Shown in pieces: positions 1 through 9,082 of a stretch of 64,000 nucleotides of DNA. This DNA is from Gordonia mangrovi (GTDB taxonomy: Bacteria > Actinomycetota > Actinomycetes > Mycobacteriales > Mycobacteriaceae). The stretch is taken from the NCBI RefSeq assembly GCF_024734075.1, contig NZ_CP102850.1:744001-808000 (forward strand), read 5' to 3'. Positions within the stretch are counted from its first letter, which is position 1, and each line of letters opens with the position of its first letter. The position numbers and the translations under genes are program-made. The notes under the pieces are model-generated. The model made no database searches. It was given only the letters and a program-made list of their open reading frames with translations, and had not been told where the DNA came from.

Positions 1-43
1 CCCGGTCGACTGGGAACCGTTCCCGGTCGACGAGCGCGGCGGG

Positions 44-472
44 TCAGGCCGAGACGTCGAGCGCGGCGATGACCTTGGTCGGTTCGATCCACACGACGAG
101 TTCACCGGGGACGCCATTGCGCGCGCCGAACTCATCGGCGCGGTCGGCCCCCATGTATCGCCGGCCGCATTCGGTGGCGATCCTGCGCACCTCGGCGAGG
201 TCGTCGCCGGTGACGGCGCGGCCCTGGATCTGCACGAACGCGTACGGCGGTCCGGGCAGGTCGACGGTCAACACCACACGTGGATCCCGGCTCATCGCAC
301 GCGCTTTGGCGGTGGTGGCGCCGGTGTTGAACGCGATCCGGTCGCCGTCGAGGACGAACCACACCGGTGCCGCCAGCGGCCTTCCGTCGGCGGCGACCCA
401 CCCGAGATGGCCGGTTCGGGTACCGGTGGTGAGAAAATCTCGGATCTCGGGATCCTGCAGTGCCGCGGTCAT
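44..472 (-). CDS. PPOX-class F420/flavin-dependent oxidoreductase family protein
   Basis: A 142-aa protein of the split-barrel pyridoxamine-5'-phosphate-oxidase-like superfamily, close to the actinobacterial PPOX-class F420-dependent enzymes. The N-terminal half reads as the barrel strand pattern (GHLGWVAADGRPLAAPVWF, about residues 22-40), followed by a stretch with AFNTGATTAKARAMSRDPRV, the typical cofactor-contact segment. The length is normal for single-domain members. The gene sits 27 bp downstream of mftG and could be co-transcribed with the mycofactocin genes, but nothing shows a role in that pathway. Substrate and cofactor (F420, FMN or heme) cannot be told from the sequence. Family assignment is fairly sure; function is open. 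Confidence 0.75.
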   Translation of the reverse strand: MTAALQDPEIRDFLTTGTRTGHLGWVAADGRPLAAPVWFVLDGDRIAFNTGATTAKARAMSRDPRVVLTVDLPGPPYAFVQIQGRAVTGDDLAEVRRIATECGRRYMGADRADEFGARNGVPGELVVWIEPTKVIAALDVSA

Positions 473-499
473 CTCGCCAGCCTACGGACCCGACCCCGG

Positions 500-1831
500 T
501 CAACGCGCCAGCGCGTCACCGATCCGGACGGCGACCATCATGATCGTGGCGTGCGGTCCGCTGCGACCCGCCGTCGGCAGGATGGAGCCATCCACGATTC
601 GAAGCCCGATGACGCCGTCGAGGCCACCGAGTTCATCGGTGCGCACACCCATCGGCAGACTGCCCCAGGCGTGCTGAGAGGTCCGCACGACCGGATCGAC
701 CGCAACCGAACCGGGCGCGACGATGTCGCGGAACACCGCTGAGTGCAACATGTCTCGGACCGACGCGGTCCCGGCCGCGGTCCGGCGGGCGCTGTCGGCG
801 TCGAGTGTACCGAGGTCCACCAGGAGCCCGGAGTCCCCGGCCCGAACCACACCGCGGGCGCCGGGTCGCATCACTGCCACGCCGACGGCCGGACCCGCGG
901 GCTCCAGTCCCCTCACAAAACTCGCCATATCGGCGCTGTAGCATCGGATTTCCACATCGTCAGCGGTGTGTACCACCGACTGCAACAACGCGGTCGGCGC
1001 CACTGGCGGTTGTGCCCGGCGGCGGTAGTGCACCAGCACCTCGCGATGTTCGTGGACGGGCAGTGCGTCCCCGGCCCCGATGAGGTGTGTCACACCGGAC
1101 CGCAGCAGGAGGCCCGCAGTGCCCAGCGTGCCCGCACTCAGCACCACCTCGCCGGCCGCCAGACGCTCCTGCCCGACGCGGACCCCGGTGACCCGACGTC
1201 CGGAGGCGGTCAGTTCCGTCGCCTCCGTGTCGGTGATCACGCTCAGGTTGGGGCGGTCGATCGCCGGCCGGAGGTAGGCCTCGGCCGATGTGCGCCGCAG
1301 TGGTCCGTCCCGGTTGGACCGAACGCGGTTCACGCCGACGATCGGCCACGGGTCCGCGGGAGCCCGCACCGGCAGTGTCTGCGCCCAATGGGACTCGAAA
1401 AGACCGACCACGTCCGCGAGTTCGTCGTCGGCGAAGGCGGTCACCCCCATGGTGCCGCCGGGAGCGTCCAGCTCGTCGTAGGCGTGTGTGATCGCCTCCC
1501 GCGTCCATCCGTCCGGCCAGCCGGCGAAGTCGCCGGGATGCCAGCGCAGGAAGTATCCCCCGTTGACGGCCGACGAACCACCGAGCGCGCGGCCCCGCAC
1601 CACCGGCAGCCCCGCGGCCTCGGCGTATCCGGTGGCGAAGCGAGCGCCGTCCTCGATCGGCAACACCCTGAGATCGCGCACCGCCCGCGTCGGCCACTCG
1701 TGCGGGCCGCGCTCGAGCACGACGACGGTGCGGTCGGGGTCGCGTGACAACCGTTCGGCGATCACGCACCCGGCACTGCCGGCGCCCACCACCACCACAT
1801 CGGCGATGGTCGGGAGCCCTCGTGACGACAC
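500..1831 (-). CDS. mftG: MftG, mycofactocin-associated GMC-family dehydrogenase
   Basis: A 443-aa FAD-dependent glucose-methanol-choline (GMC) oxidoreductase. The ADP-binding motif VVVGAGSAGCVIAERL lies at about residues 12-27. The GMC signature GRALGGSSAVNGGYF is near residues 80-95. The C-terminal GMC segment has two conserved histidines, in HAWGSLPMG and SGPHATIMM. Family knowledge: MftG acts as a mycofactocinol dehydrogenase that passes electrons from reduced mycofactocin towards the respiratory chain. The start is GTG at 1831, 7 bp after the mftF stop, so it is the last gene of the mftE-F-G operon. The protein is short for a GMC enzyme, but no domain is missing. Confidence 0.88.
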   Translation of the reverse strand: MSSRGLPTIADVVVVGAGSAGCVIAERLSRDPDRTVVVLERGPHEWPTRAVRDLRVLPIEDGARFATGYAEAAGLPVVRGRALGGSSAVNGGYFLRWHPGDFAGWPDGWTREAITHAYDELDAPGGTMGVTAFADDELADVVGLFESHWAQTLPVRAPADPWPIVGVNRVRSNRDGPLRRTSAEAYLRPAIDRPNLSVITDTEATELTASGRRVTGVRVGQERLAAGEVVLSAGTLGTAGLLLRSGVTHLIGAGDALPVHEHREVLVHYRRRAQPPVAPTALLQSVVHTADDVEIRCYSADMASFVRGLEPAGPAVGVAVMRPGARGVVRAGDSGLLVDLGTLDADSARRTAAGTASVRDMLHSAVFRDIVAPGSVAVDPVVRTSQHAWGSLPMGVRTDELGGLDGVIGLRIVDGSILPTAGRSGPHATIMMVAVRIGDALAR

Positions 1832-1838
1832 GAGGTGA

Positions 1839-3281
1839 TCACGGCCAGGACGTCAGAACTGGCCGCAGCGCCCCGATGTCGCGCTGCTCGATGGCACCCT
1901 GCCACAGCCCGGCACCGTAGGCGAGATCGTCGAGCCGCCGGAACACGGTGTACCAGAGCGGCCCCAGGGCGGGGCCGGAGGCCGGATCCGCGGCGATCTC
2001 GCGCGCCCAGGACACCACCCCCTCGGCCAGTGCGACCTCCACCGCGAGTCGTCGGAAACGGGCCGAGAACACGGCCAGCAGGACAGCGATGGGCCAGTAG
2101 TGTCGGCAGATGGCGCCCGCGGCCTGCAGCAGACCGAAGCCCACGGCCCGGCCCGTCATCTGCGTGGCGACCACGTGCGCATCCGGAAGCTCGCCGAGTC
2201 GTCGGCGCAACCGCACACCGGTCTGCACCACGATGATGAGCGCGACGGCCAATCCGATTCTGGTCCGGGTGAGCAGCGCGGCCACGGCGATCGCCATCGG
2301 GATAGACATCACGACCGGCGCGGCGTAGCCGCCATGACGGTCGGCCAGGTGTGCCGCCCCGGTGCCGTAGTAGCGGCGACGCCCCAGCACCGACCGCACG
2401 TCGCTGCGATGATCGTGGGCCACCCGGGCGACCGGGTCGTAGCGCACCCGCCAGCCGGCCTTGTGGGTACGCCAGCACAGATCCACATCCTCGGCCACCC
2501 GCAGCGATTCATCGAACTGATAGAAGGCCTTGCGGCGCACCACCATCGCGGCACTGGGCACATACGGGACCCGACTCCCCGGTACCACCGAACATTCTTC
2601 GGGCCCCATGTCGAGCGACGAGTGCCCGTTCTCGTACCGTTCGACCTTCGATGCCTCGCGCGCGGCGCGGGTGAGCCCCACGATGCGCGGCGCGACGATG
2701 GCGACCGACGGGTCCGAGAAATGACCCAGCAGCATGGTGAGCCAATCCGAGGTGGGGACGACGTCGGAGTCCAGGAATGCGACGAAGTCGGTGGTCGCCG
2801 CGGCCGCGCCGGCGTTGCGCGCTGCCGACGGACCGTGGTTCTCCGCCAACCGGACCACCTCGGCGTCGGGTCGGTCCACCCGGATCGGTGTACGTGAGCC
2901 GTCGTCGACCACGATCACCTTGACGCCATCGACCGCGCGCAACAATCTGTCGACGCCGGCCTGGTTGTCGCGGACCGGGACCACGATCGTCACGTCGTCG
3001 GGTCGAGGGCCGAACATGGGTCGGGGGTTGGCGATTCCACTGTCGAGCAACCGCCGCGCCAGGCTGCGGGTCGCGGGATCGCATACCTCGATGCGGCCGT
3101 CGGCGGAGGTCATGCCGAGCGCGGTGTCGGTCAACCGGAGCATGCGGGTCGGCGATCCCCCCACGAGGAAGCGCAGGTCTCGGCGACGCGCGCAGCGCAT
3201 GTCGATCTGCACCTGGAAGCCGTCCGGGAGCGCGTGGTCGGCCGTGGCCACGGTTTCGGCCGGCCGATCGAGTGCCGTCAT
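1839..3281 (-). CDS. mftF: MftF, mycofactocin glycosyltransferase
   Basis: A 480-aa family-2 glycosyltransferase. The nucleotide-binding strand TIVVPVRDNQAGVDRLL and VIVVDDGS lie at about residues 98-130. The DxD-like metal site is in LDSDVVPTSDW. The acceptor/catalytic motif is EDVDLCWRTHKAGWRVRYDP. Hydrophobic segments follow (MSIPMAIAVAALLTRTRIGLAVALIIV), which suggests membrane association. MftF adds the beta-1,4-glucose oligosaccharide to the redox-active core of mycofactocin. The ATG overlaps the mftE stop by 4 bp (ATGA), so translation is probably coupled. Its order (E-F-G) agrees with mycobacterial loci. Confidence 0.93.
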   Translation of the reverse strand: MTALDRPAETVATADHALPDGFQVQIDMRCARRRDLRFLVGGSPTRMLRLTDTALGMTSADGRIEVCDPATRSLARRLLDSGIANPRPMFGPRPDDVTIVVPVRDNQAGVDRLLRAVDGVKVIVVDDGSRTPIRVDRPDAEVVRLAENHGPSAARNAGAAAATTDFVAFLDSDVVPTSDWLTMLLGHFSDPSVAIVAPRIVGLTRAAREASKVERYENGHSSLDMGPEECSVVPGSRVPYVPSAAMVVRRKAFYQFDESLRVAEDVDLCWRTHKAGWRVRYDPVARVAHDHRSDVRSVLGRRRYYGTGAAHLADRHGGYAAPVVMSIPMAIAVAALLTRTRIGLAVALIIVVQTGVRLRRRLGELPDAHVVATQMTGRAVGFGLLQAAGAICRHYWPIAVLLAVFSARFRRLAVEVALAEGVVSWAREIAADPASGPALGPLWYTVFRRLDDLAYGAGLWQGAIEQRDIGALRPVLTSWP

Positions 3282-4006
3282 CCGAGCCGCCCGCTTTCGC
3301 CGACCCGCCAGTCAACCAGCGCCGCGCCGAGGCTTGCCACGAGCGCATCGAGAAGCTGTGCCCCGTGGTCGCCGCTGGCCCCGGTCGGGTCACCGAGCAC
3401 GCCATTGGCGCTGACCGCGGCCACACCGCCGGTCCGCATGGCGGGCAGCAGTGCCTCGACCGGCGCCGTGTTGCCGGCCTGCGCCGCCGACACGGTGACG
3501 GCCGATGGCGAAAAGTGCAGCAACACCGACGTTTCGGTGTGCCCGGCATGCGCGTCCGCTGCGGGGAAGGCACACGGGAACCAGGCGGCGTCACGTCCTT
3601 CATAGCGCAGCCGACGCACGGCCGTGGCGAGGGTACCCGCATTCCCGCCGTGCCCGTTCACGAACAACAGCCGATCCGCCCACCGGCAGGCGCTTCGCCC
3701 GAATTCGAGCAGCAGCAATTCCAGGGCGTCATGTCCGAGGGAAATGGTGCCGGGAAAGCCCTCGTGCTCGCCGCTGGCCCCGTAGTTCAGTGCGGGAGCC
3801 GTCAGCACTGTGGTCACCGGCCCGTTCAGGGATTGGTGGTCGAGGGCGGCCACCCGCTCGGCGACGGCCTGTGCGATCCGGGTGTCGGTGTCGAGCGGTA
3901 GGTGCGGCCCGTGCTGTTCGGTCGCCCCCAGCGGGACCAGGAGGGTCACGGTGGCTTCTGACAATTCGGGCCACGACATCTGTCCCAGTGCGGCCCGACG
4001 CTCCAT
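3278..4006 (-). CDS. mftE: MftE, mycofactocin precursor peptidase (creatininase family)
   Basis: A 242-aa creatininase-family amidohydrolase. Metal-binding residues are seen in [20 protein letters not shown] (Glu, His, Asp, about residues 25-44) and in the [10 protein letters not shown] loop. The family member in this setting cuts the MftC-modified MftA peptide to release the C-terminal Val-Tyr-derived core (AHDP). The open frame continues far upstream, but the ATG at 4006 gives the expected length and leaves a 181-bp divergent promoter region shared with the racemase gene. The gene is separated from mftD by the SDR and the racemase, which departs from the compact mftA-F order. Confidence 0.92.
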   Translation of the reverse strand: MERRAALGQMSWPELSEATVTLLVPLGATEQHGPHLPLDTDTRIAQAVAERVAALDHQSLNGPVTTVLTAPALNYGASGEHEGFPGTISLGHDALELLLLEFGRSACRWADRLLFVNGHGGNAGTLATAVRRLRYEGRDAAWFPCAFPAADAHAGHTETSVLLHFSPSAVTVSAAQAGNTAPVEALLPAMRTGGVAAVSANGVLGDPTGASGDHGAQLLDALVASLGAALVDWRVGESGRLG

Positions 4007-4187
4007 TCGTTCAACTTTAGCGACGCGGTGCGCGCCTGTTAACCGGGTCGGCGCATTTGCTCGATACGAATCGTCCATCCGTCCGAACGGATGGGCCGAC
4101 TGTCCGAGCGCTCGATCGGTTGTGGGATGCTGGACCGGCAAGCGTGAGACCCGACACATCGGGGCGGGTACTGATCGGGAGGACACC

Positions 4188-5300
4188 ATGACGTCGACGA
4201 CACCGCATAGCAGCGGAAAGAGCGGACCCCTCAGCGCAATCCGGGTGGTCGAGTTCGCGGGCATCGGCCCGGGACCACACGCAGCGATGCTGTTGGCCGA
4301 CCTGGGCGCCGACGTGGTGCGCGTGCAGCGGCCAGGATCGCTGCCGGCGGAAGGCCGAAAGGCCGATGCCCTGTTGCGGGGACGACGCGTGGTCGAGGCC
4401 AATCTGAAGGACCCCGCCGACCGCGACACGATCCTCGGCCTGGTGGCCAAGGCTGACGTGATCCTCGAGGGTTTCCGCCCCGGCGTGATGGAGCGCCTCG
4501 GGTTCGGGCCCGATGACCTGGCCGAGATCAATCCCGGCCTGGTCTACGGCCGGATGACCGGTTGGGGCCAGAAGGGCCCGCGCGCCGACCGCGCCGGCCA
4601 CGACATCAACTACATCTCGCTGACCGGCATGCTGCATGCCATCGGGCGCAAAGAGGACCGGCCGGTTCCGCCGCTCAACCTGGCAGGCGACTTCGGCGGC
4701 GGTTCGATGTTCCTCGTCGTGGGTGTACTCGCCGCACTGCTGGAACGCGGCGTCTCCGGAAAGGGTCAGGTTGTCGACGCGGCGATGGTGGACGGTGCCT
4801 CGGTGCTCGGCCAGATGATGTGGGCCTTCCGGGGCACAGGCCTGTGGAGCGACGAACGCGGCGTGAACATGCTCGACACCGGCGCACCGTACTACGAGGT
4901 CTATGAGACCTCCGACGGCAAGTACATGGCGGTGGGCGCCATCGAACCGCAGTTCTATGCGGAACTGATCACCGGACTGGGCCTCGCGGATGCGGATCTG
5001 CCCGCGCAGAACGACTTCGCGAAGTGGCCGGAGCTGGAACGCATCTTCACCGAGACGTTCAAGTCGCGCACCCGAGACGAGTGGACCAAGGTGTTCGAGG
5101 GCACCGACGCATGCACCTCCCCCGTCCTCGACTTCGCCGAGGCCTCGTCGGACCCGCACATGGCGGCCCGTGCCAACCTGGTGGAGATCGACGGCGTGAC
5201 ACAGGCGCAGGTCGCGCCCCGCTTCTCCCGCACCTCCCCGCAGACCCCGGCCGCCCCGGACCGCGAGGCCACCGATCCCGCCACCCTCTGGCAGGACTGA
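4188..5300 (+). CDS. mcr: alpha-methylacyl-CoA racemase (CoA-transferase family III)
   Basis: A 370-aa family III CoA-transferase/racemase. It matches alpha-methylacyl-CoA racemase in the catalytic His segment [11 protein letters not shown] (about residue 145), the catalytic Asp in [11 protein letters not shown], and the segment [19 protein letters not shown]. It interconverts (2R)- and (2S)-methylacyl-CoA. This is needed before beta-oxidation of sterol side chains and methyl-branched fatty acids. The start ATG at 4188 follows a GGGAGG ribosome site. It is the only plus-strand gene inside the mycofactocin locus and diverges from mftE. The family call is firm; the sterol link is inference from neighbouring KstR-like boxes. 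Confidence 0.88.
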   Translation: MTSTTPHSSGKSGPLSAIRVVEFAGIGPGPHAAMLLADLGADVVRVQRPGSLPAEGRKADALLRGRRVVEANLKDPADRDTILGLVAKADVILEGFRPGVMERLGFGPDDLAEINPGLVYGRMTGWGQKGPRADRAGHDINYISLTGMLHAIGRKEDRPVPPLNLAGDFGGGSMFLVVGVLAALLERGVSGKGQVVDAAMVDGASVLGQMMWAFRGTGLWSDERGVNMLDTGAPYYEVYETSDGKYMAVGAIEPQFYAELITGLGLADADLPAQNDFAKWPELERIFTETFKSRTRDEWTKVFEGTDACTSPVLDFAEASSDPHMAARANLVEIDGVTQAQVAPRFSRTSPQTPAAPDREATDPATLWQD

Positions 5301-5347
5301 CCCCGAACGCGTGGTGAGCTGACCCCCCAACGCGCCCAGCACGGTAG

Positions 5348-5545
5348 CCGACAGAACCCCAGAATTCGCCGAGAGCATCCGCCCCGCGCACCGACCGAGA
5401 CCATCCGTGCAGTCTGCGGATGCTCTCGGCGAATTCTGGGGTTCTGTCGGCGCGAAACCGGGTTCCGTCGGCGCGAAACCGGGTTCCGTCGGCGCGAAAC
5501 CGGGTTCCGTCGGCGCGAAACCGGGTTCTGTCGGCGCGAACCCGA
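5348..5545. repeat. 35-bp perfect inverted repeat followed by 21-bp tandem repeats
   Basis: Between the convergent racemase and SDR genes. Positions 5348-5382 and 5416-5450 are exact reverse complements (35 bp, 33-nt loop, containing CCGACAGAACCCC and GAATTC). The right arm runs into five 21-bp units starting at 5440, 5461, 5482, 5503 and 5524. Each has the core GGTTCYGTCGGCG followed by CGAAACCG (the last unit differs). The hairpin could end transcription from both sides. The tandem array resembles those at 26867 and 53303. There are no spacers, so it is not a CRISPR. Confidence 0.9.
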
Positions 5546-5552
5546 CCCGCCC

Positions 5553-6365
5553 TCAGACCTTCGTCGCACCCATGTCGATGGAGAACTCCGAACCGGTGAT
5601 GGCCTTGGCCCCATCTGAGCACAGGAACAGCACGGCATCGGAGATCTCGTCCAGTGACGCCACCGGGTAGTGGTTCATCATCGAGCTGAGATGCGGCGCG
5701 ACCCAGGGGATGCCGAAGATCCGGTGCGCCTCGGTGTCGGCGACGCCCATCGGGGTGTCGACCGCGTAGGGGTGCACACTGTTGACGCGGATGCGGTGGT
5801 GCCCCAGCTCTTTGGCCGCCGATTGGGTGAGCCCGCGCAGGCCGAATTTGGAGGCCGAGTAGGAGGCCTGCAGCGGCATGGCCTTCAGTCCGGCCGACGA
5901 GCTGATGACCACGATCGAGCCGCCGTTACCCGCCGCCAACATGGCCGGGATCGCCGCCTTCAGGGTCTTCCAGGTTCCCACCAGGTTGACGTCGACGACG
6001 TCGGTGAATTGTTCCTCGGTCAGTTCCCACACCGCACCCCAGGTGAGCAGCCCGGCATTGGCGACCACGATGTCGAGGCGGCCGAATTGCTCGACCCCGT
6101 CGGCGACAAGTTCTTCCTGGAACGCCAGGTCGCGGGTATCACCTTGGCGCGCAAGAATTTTTCCGCCCGCTTCCTCGACCAGACGGATGGTGTCGGCGAG
6201 ATCGTCGGCCGTGGCCGCCGGATAGGTGGTGTGGTCGGCGACCGGACCGGCGATGTCCATCCCGATGATCGCGGCACCCTCGCGCGCGAAGCGCAGCGCG
6301 TGGTTCCGGCCCTGACCACGCGCGATCCCGGTGATGTAGACGACCTTGCCGTCGAACTGCCCCAT
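5553..6365 (-). CDS. mycofactocin-coupled SDR-family oxidoreductase
   Basis: A 270-aa short-chain dehydrogenase. It has the nucleotide motif TGIARGQG (residues 12-19), VVANAGLL, the catalytic Ser in VISSSAGLK and the YSASK motif (Tyr about 166). The insertion between the first strands (YPAATADDLADTIRLVEEAGGKI) is longer than in ordinary SDRs. This is typical of the mycofactocin-dependent SDR group (TIGR03971), which holds NAD tightly and uses MFT as the external electron acceptor. The gene sits between mftD and mftE but has its own upstream region with a perfect KstR-type box, so it may respond to sterols separately from mftA-D. The substrate is unknown, probably a secondary alcohol or carveol-like or sterol-derived compound. 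Confidence 0.9.
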   Translation of the reverse strand: MGQFDGKVVYITGIARGQGRNHALRFAREGAAIIGMDIAGPVADHTTYPAATADDLADTIRLVEEAGGKILARQGDTRDLAFQEELVADGVEQFGRLDIVVANAGLLTWGAVWELTEEQFTDVVDVNLVGTWKTLKAAIPAMLAAGNGGSIVVISSSAGLKAMPLQASYSASKFGLRGLTQSAAKELGHHRIRVNSVHPYAVDTPMGVADTEAHRIFGIPWVAPHLSSMMNHYPVASLDEISDAVLFLCSDGAKAITGSEFSIDMGATKV

Positions 6366-6425
6366 CCGCTGAGCCCTCGTTCTCTCGTCGTGTCACCCAC
6401 CACAGGTGAACGCTGTCAGAAAAAC

Positions 6426-6439
6426 TGTAACACGTTCTA
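6426..6439 (-). promoter_or_regulatory. KstR-type operator (perfect match to TnnAACnnGTTnnA)
   Basis: The sequence TGTAACACGTTCTA fits all eight fixed positions of the KstR consensus. It lies about 60 bp upstream of the SDR start. KstR is a TetR-family repressor of cholesterol catabolism relieved by sterol-derived CoA thioesters. No kstR gene is seen in this window, so regulation would be in trans. Confidence 0.7.
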
Positions 6440-6504
6440 CTTGTGGTGGGCGATCGCCGAGTCGCGGGCACGATCGACCCCTACCGTCGCGAGTGTTTCT
6501 CGCC

Positions 6505-7704
6505 TCAGGCGTGGCCGAAGGACCGCTCGAAGCCGTCCGGGATGACCAGGTCGTCACGGGACAGTTCGTGAATGCTCTTGCGGCCCAGCCCCATCAGGCT
6601 CGAGTCAAGACCCATGCGCAACAGGTCGAGCACATTTTCCACACCCGTCTGGCCGTTGGCGGCCAGCCCCCACAGGTACGCGCGCCCGATCATCACCGCG
6701 CGGGCGCCGAGCGCCAGTGCCTTGGTGACGTCGCTACCGCGACGAATACCCCCGTCGAGAAGCACCTCGATGTCGTTGCCGACGGTGTCGGCGATCGGTC
6801 CGAGAACGCGGATGGTCGCGGGTGTGCCATCGAGGTTGTTGCCGCCGTGGTTGGACACGGAGATGGCCGAGGCGCCGATGTCAACGGCCCGCTTGGCGTC
6901 GTCGAGCCGGGTGATGCCCTTGACCATGAACGGTCCGTCCCACTGCTCACGAAGCCACTTGAGGTCCTCCCACGTGGGCGGCGGGGTGCCCATCCACTGC
7001 CCGTAGGCACCGAAGAACGTCGGTCCGGGTTCCCCGGGCGGGGTGAGGTTCGGCGCGGTCAGATCCGGGATGTTGATCTTGCCGCCCTTGACCCAGTCCA
7101 GCGCATAGCGCGGCTTGGTCGCGATCTCCGGCGCGAGTTTCAGCAACGCCTGGAAATCCACCTTCTCCGGGATCTCCGGGCTGCCCCAGTCGCGTCCGAT
7201 GTTGAACACCCAGTCGGTGGTCACGATCAGGCCCTTGGCGCCGGCCTCCTTGGCGCGTTGCGCGCGAGCCAGGATCTCCTCCCGCGAGCCGAGCCAGTAG
7301 ATCTGGAAGAAGATCTTGTCGTTGGCCGCAGCGACCTCTTCGACCGGGTGAGATGCGAAGCTGGACAGTCCCATCGCGGTGCCCCGTGCCGCCGCGGCGC
7401 GTGCGACGGCCACCTCGCCGTCGGGATCGACGGCCTGCACGCCGGTCGGGCTGATCATCACCGGGAACGAGATTTCCTGGCCCATCACGGTGGTCGCCAG
7501 TTCCCGGTCCGGCTGGGCGCCGACCACATGCGGCGCGAACCCGAGTTCGTTGAACGCCTGGGTGTTGTCGTTGAGAGTGATGCCCGCCTGGGTGCCGGCG
7601 ACCAGCGAGGAGTACACCGACTTGGGCAGCCGCTTCTTGGCGCGTCGCTGCGCCTCGTGCACGGTTTCGAACCAGGGATTGCGGGCCCAGGGATTCTTCG
7701 GCAT
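6505..7704 (-). CDS. mftD: MftD, pre-mycofactocin synthase (FMN-dependent)
   Basis: A 399-aa FMN-binding protein of the lactate/glycolate oxidase family. Conserved parts include FMVKGITRLDDAK (flavin-contact Lys, about residue 255), SNHGGNNLDG and LLDGGIRRGSDVTKAL. Ordinary alpha-hydroxy-acid oxidases have HGGRQ; here it is HGGNN, as in MftD proteins. MftD oxidatively deaminates AHDP to give the dicarbonyl redox centre of premycofactocin. The start is 24 bp after the mftC stop, in the same operon, and the length is normal. Confidence 0.94.
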   Translation of the reverse strand: MPKNPWARNPWFETVHEAQRRAKKRLPKSVYSSLVAGTQAGITLNDNTQAFNELGFAPHVVGAQPDRELATTVMGQEISFPVMISPTGVQAVDPDGEVAVARAAAARGTAMGLSSFASHPVEEVAAANDKIFFQIYWLGSREEILARAQRAKEAGAKGLIVTTDWVFNIGRDWGSPEIPEKVDFQALLKLAPEIATKPRYALDWVKGGKINIPDLTAPNLTPPGEPGPTFFGAYGQWMGTPPPTWEDLKWLREQWDGPFMVKGITRLDDAKRAVDIGASAISVSNHGGNNLDGTPATIRVLGPIADTVGNDIEVLLDGGIRRGSDVTKALALGARAVMIGRAYLWGLAANGQTGVENVLDLLRMGLDSSLMGLGRKSIHELSRDDLVIPDGFERSFGHA

Positions 7705-7728
7705 GTTCTTACCTATCTTCTTCTCGAG

Positions 7729-9015
7729 CTACAGACTGTCGGGCGTGAAGCCGGCCAGCGGGTTCTCGTCACAACTCTTGGACGGTGGGGCGCCGACGGG
7801 CAGCAGATCACCGTCCGGTCGGCGGGTCATCAGCGTCAGCGGCGTGCCGCGCGAATGATCCTTGTTGGCGGTCGGTTTGGTGCGGTCACCGGCCAGGAGT
7901 TCTTCTCCGTAGCCCTGCACACATTCGGGATCGGGCCCGGCCAGGGGCAGTCCGGTGAAGAACTTGGCGGCCATGCAGCCACCGCGGCAGGCGTCGAAAT
8001 GTGCGCACTTGGTGCAGGCACCGGCGTTCTGCGGCTCGCGCAGTTCGGTGAACAGATCCGAATTCTGCCAGATCTCGCGGAAGCCACCATCGGTGGTGAT
8101 GTTGCCGGCCAGGAAGTTCTCGTGAATGGCGAACGGGCAGGCATAGACGTCACCGACCGGATCGATCAGGCACACCACGCGGCCGGCGCCACACAGGTTC
8201 AGACCCGGCAGCGCTCCCCCGCCGTCACCGCCGCCGAAGGCGGACAGATGGAAGAACGAATCGCCGGTGAGCACGTTGTCACCATGTGCGACAAGCCAAT
8301 TGTAGAGCTCGCGCTGCTGCTCGGGTAGCGGGTGCAGGTCGTCCCAGACATCGGCTCCGCGACCGGAGGGACGCAGTCGGGTGATGCGCAGGGTGGCGTT
8401 GTAACGGTCGGCAAGTGCCTTGAACTCGTCGAGCTGTGCGACGTTCTCCCGGGTCATCACCACGCTGATCTTGGCGTCGGCGAAGCCGGCCTCATGCAGG
8501 TTTTCCAGCGCCCGGACGGCCATGTCGAACGATCCCGGCCCACGCACGGCGTCGTTGACCTCGGCGGTGGCACCGTCGAGCGAGATCTGCACGTCGACGT
8601 AGTCCGACGCCGCCAACCGGGCCGCGACCTGTTTGTCGATGCGTAGTCCGTTGGTGGAGAACTTCACCCCCACCTGGTGACTGGTCGCGTAGTCGACGAG
8701 TTCCCAGAAGTCGGGCCGCACCGTCGGCTCACCGCCGCCGATGTTCACGTAGAAGACCTGCATTCGCTGCAGTTCGTCGATGATGGCCTTGCACTGTTCG
8801 GTGGACAGTTCCCGCGGATCACGCTTGCCCGACGAGGACAAGCAGTGCACGCAGGCGAGGTTGCAGGCGTAGGTGAGCTCCCACGTCAGGCAGATCGGCG
8901 CATCGAGTCCCTTCTCGAACTGATCGACGAGTCGGCCCACCTTCGGCGGACTGCTCGCCGGGGGCGCGGTGACGGCCGACGCGGTTGCGGTGGGCGGCAT
9001 TTCGAGTGTGGTCAT
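7729..9015 (-). CDS. mftC: MftC, mycofactocin radical SAM maturase
   Basis: A 428-aa radical SAM/SPASM enzyme. The [4Fe-4S] cluster cysteines are in YACNLACVHC (Cys51, 55, 58). The GGGEP motif is in NIGGGEPTVRPDF. The C-terminal SPASM domain carries the cysteines of CPFAIHENF, ACTKCAHFDACRGGC and PECVQGYGEELL. MftC decarboxylates the C-terminal Tyr of MftA and forms the C-C bond with the penultimate Val. It lies downstream of mftA and mftB. The roughly 30-residue N-terminal lead, rich in Ala, Pro and Thr, is probably disordered. Confidence 0.95.
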   Translation of the reverse strand: MTTLEMPPTATASAVTAPPASSPPKVGRLVDQFEKGLDAPICLTWELTYACNLACVHCLSSSGKRDPRELSTEQCKAIIDELQRMQVFYVNIGGGEPTVRPDFWELVDYATSHQVGVKFSTNGLRIDKQVAARLAASDYVDVQISLDGATAEVNDAVRGPGSFDMAVRALENLHEAGFADAKISVVMTRENVAQLDEFKALADRYNATLRITRLRPSGRGADVWDDLHPLPEQQRELYNWLVAHGDNVLTGDSFFHLSAFGGGDGGGALPGLNLCGAGRVVCLIDPVGDVYACPFAIHENFLAGNITTDGGFREIWQNSDLFTELREPQNAGACTKCAHFDACRGGCMAAKFFTGLPLAGPDPECVQGYGEELLAGDRTKPTANKDHSRGTPLTLMTRRPDGDLLPVGAPPSKSCDENPLAGFTPDSL

Positions 9016-9082
9016 CGTTGGACTCCTGGGGGCGTGGCGAGTCTGGCGTGTGCGGGGTCAGGCATGTGCGGCCGGCTACGGG

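Noticed and set aside
12..24. GGGAACCGTTCCC palindrome at the left edge
   Set aside because: Too short and too near the edge to give it a role; no gene start is visible next to it.
5440..5544. CRISPR array
   Set aside because: Units are contiguous 21-bp repeats with no unique spacers and no cas genes.
6406..8328. 640-codon plus-strand frame over mftD and mftC
   Set aside because: Antisense shadow of two well-identified genes.
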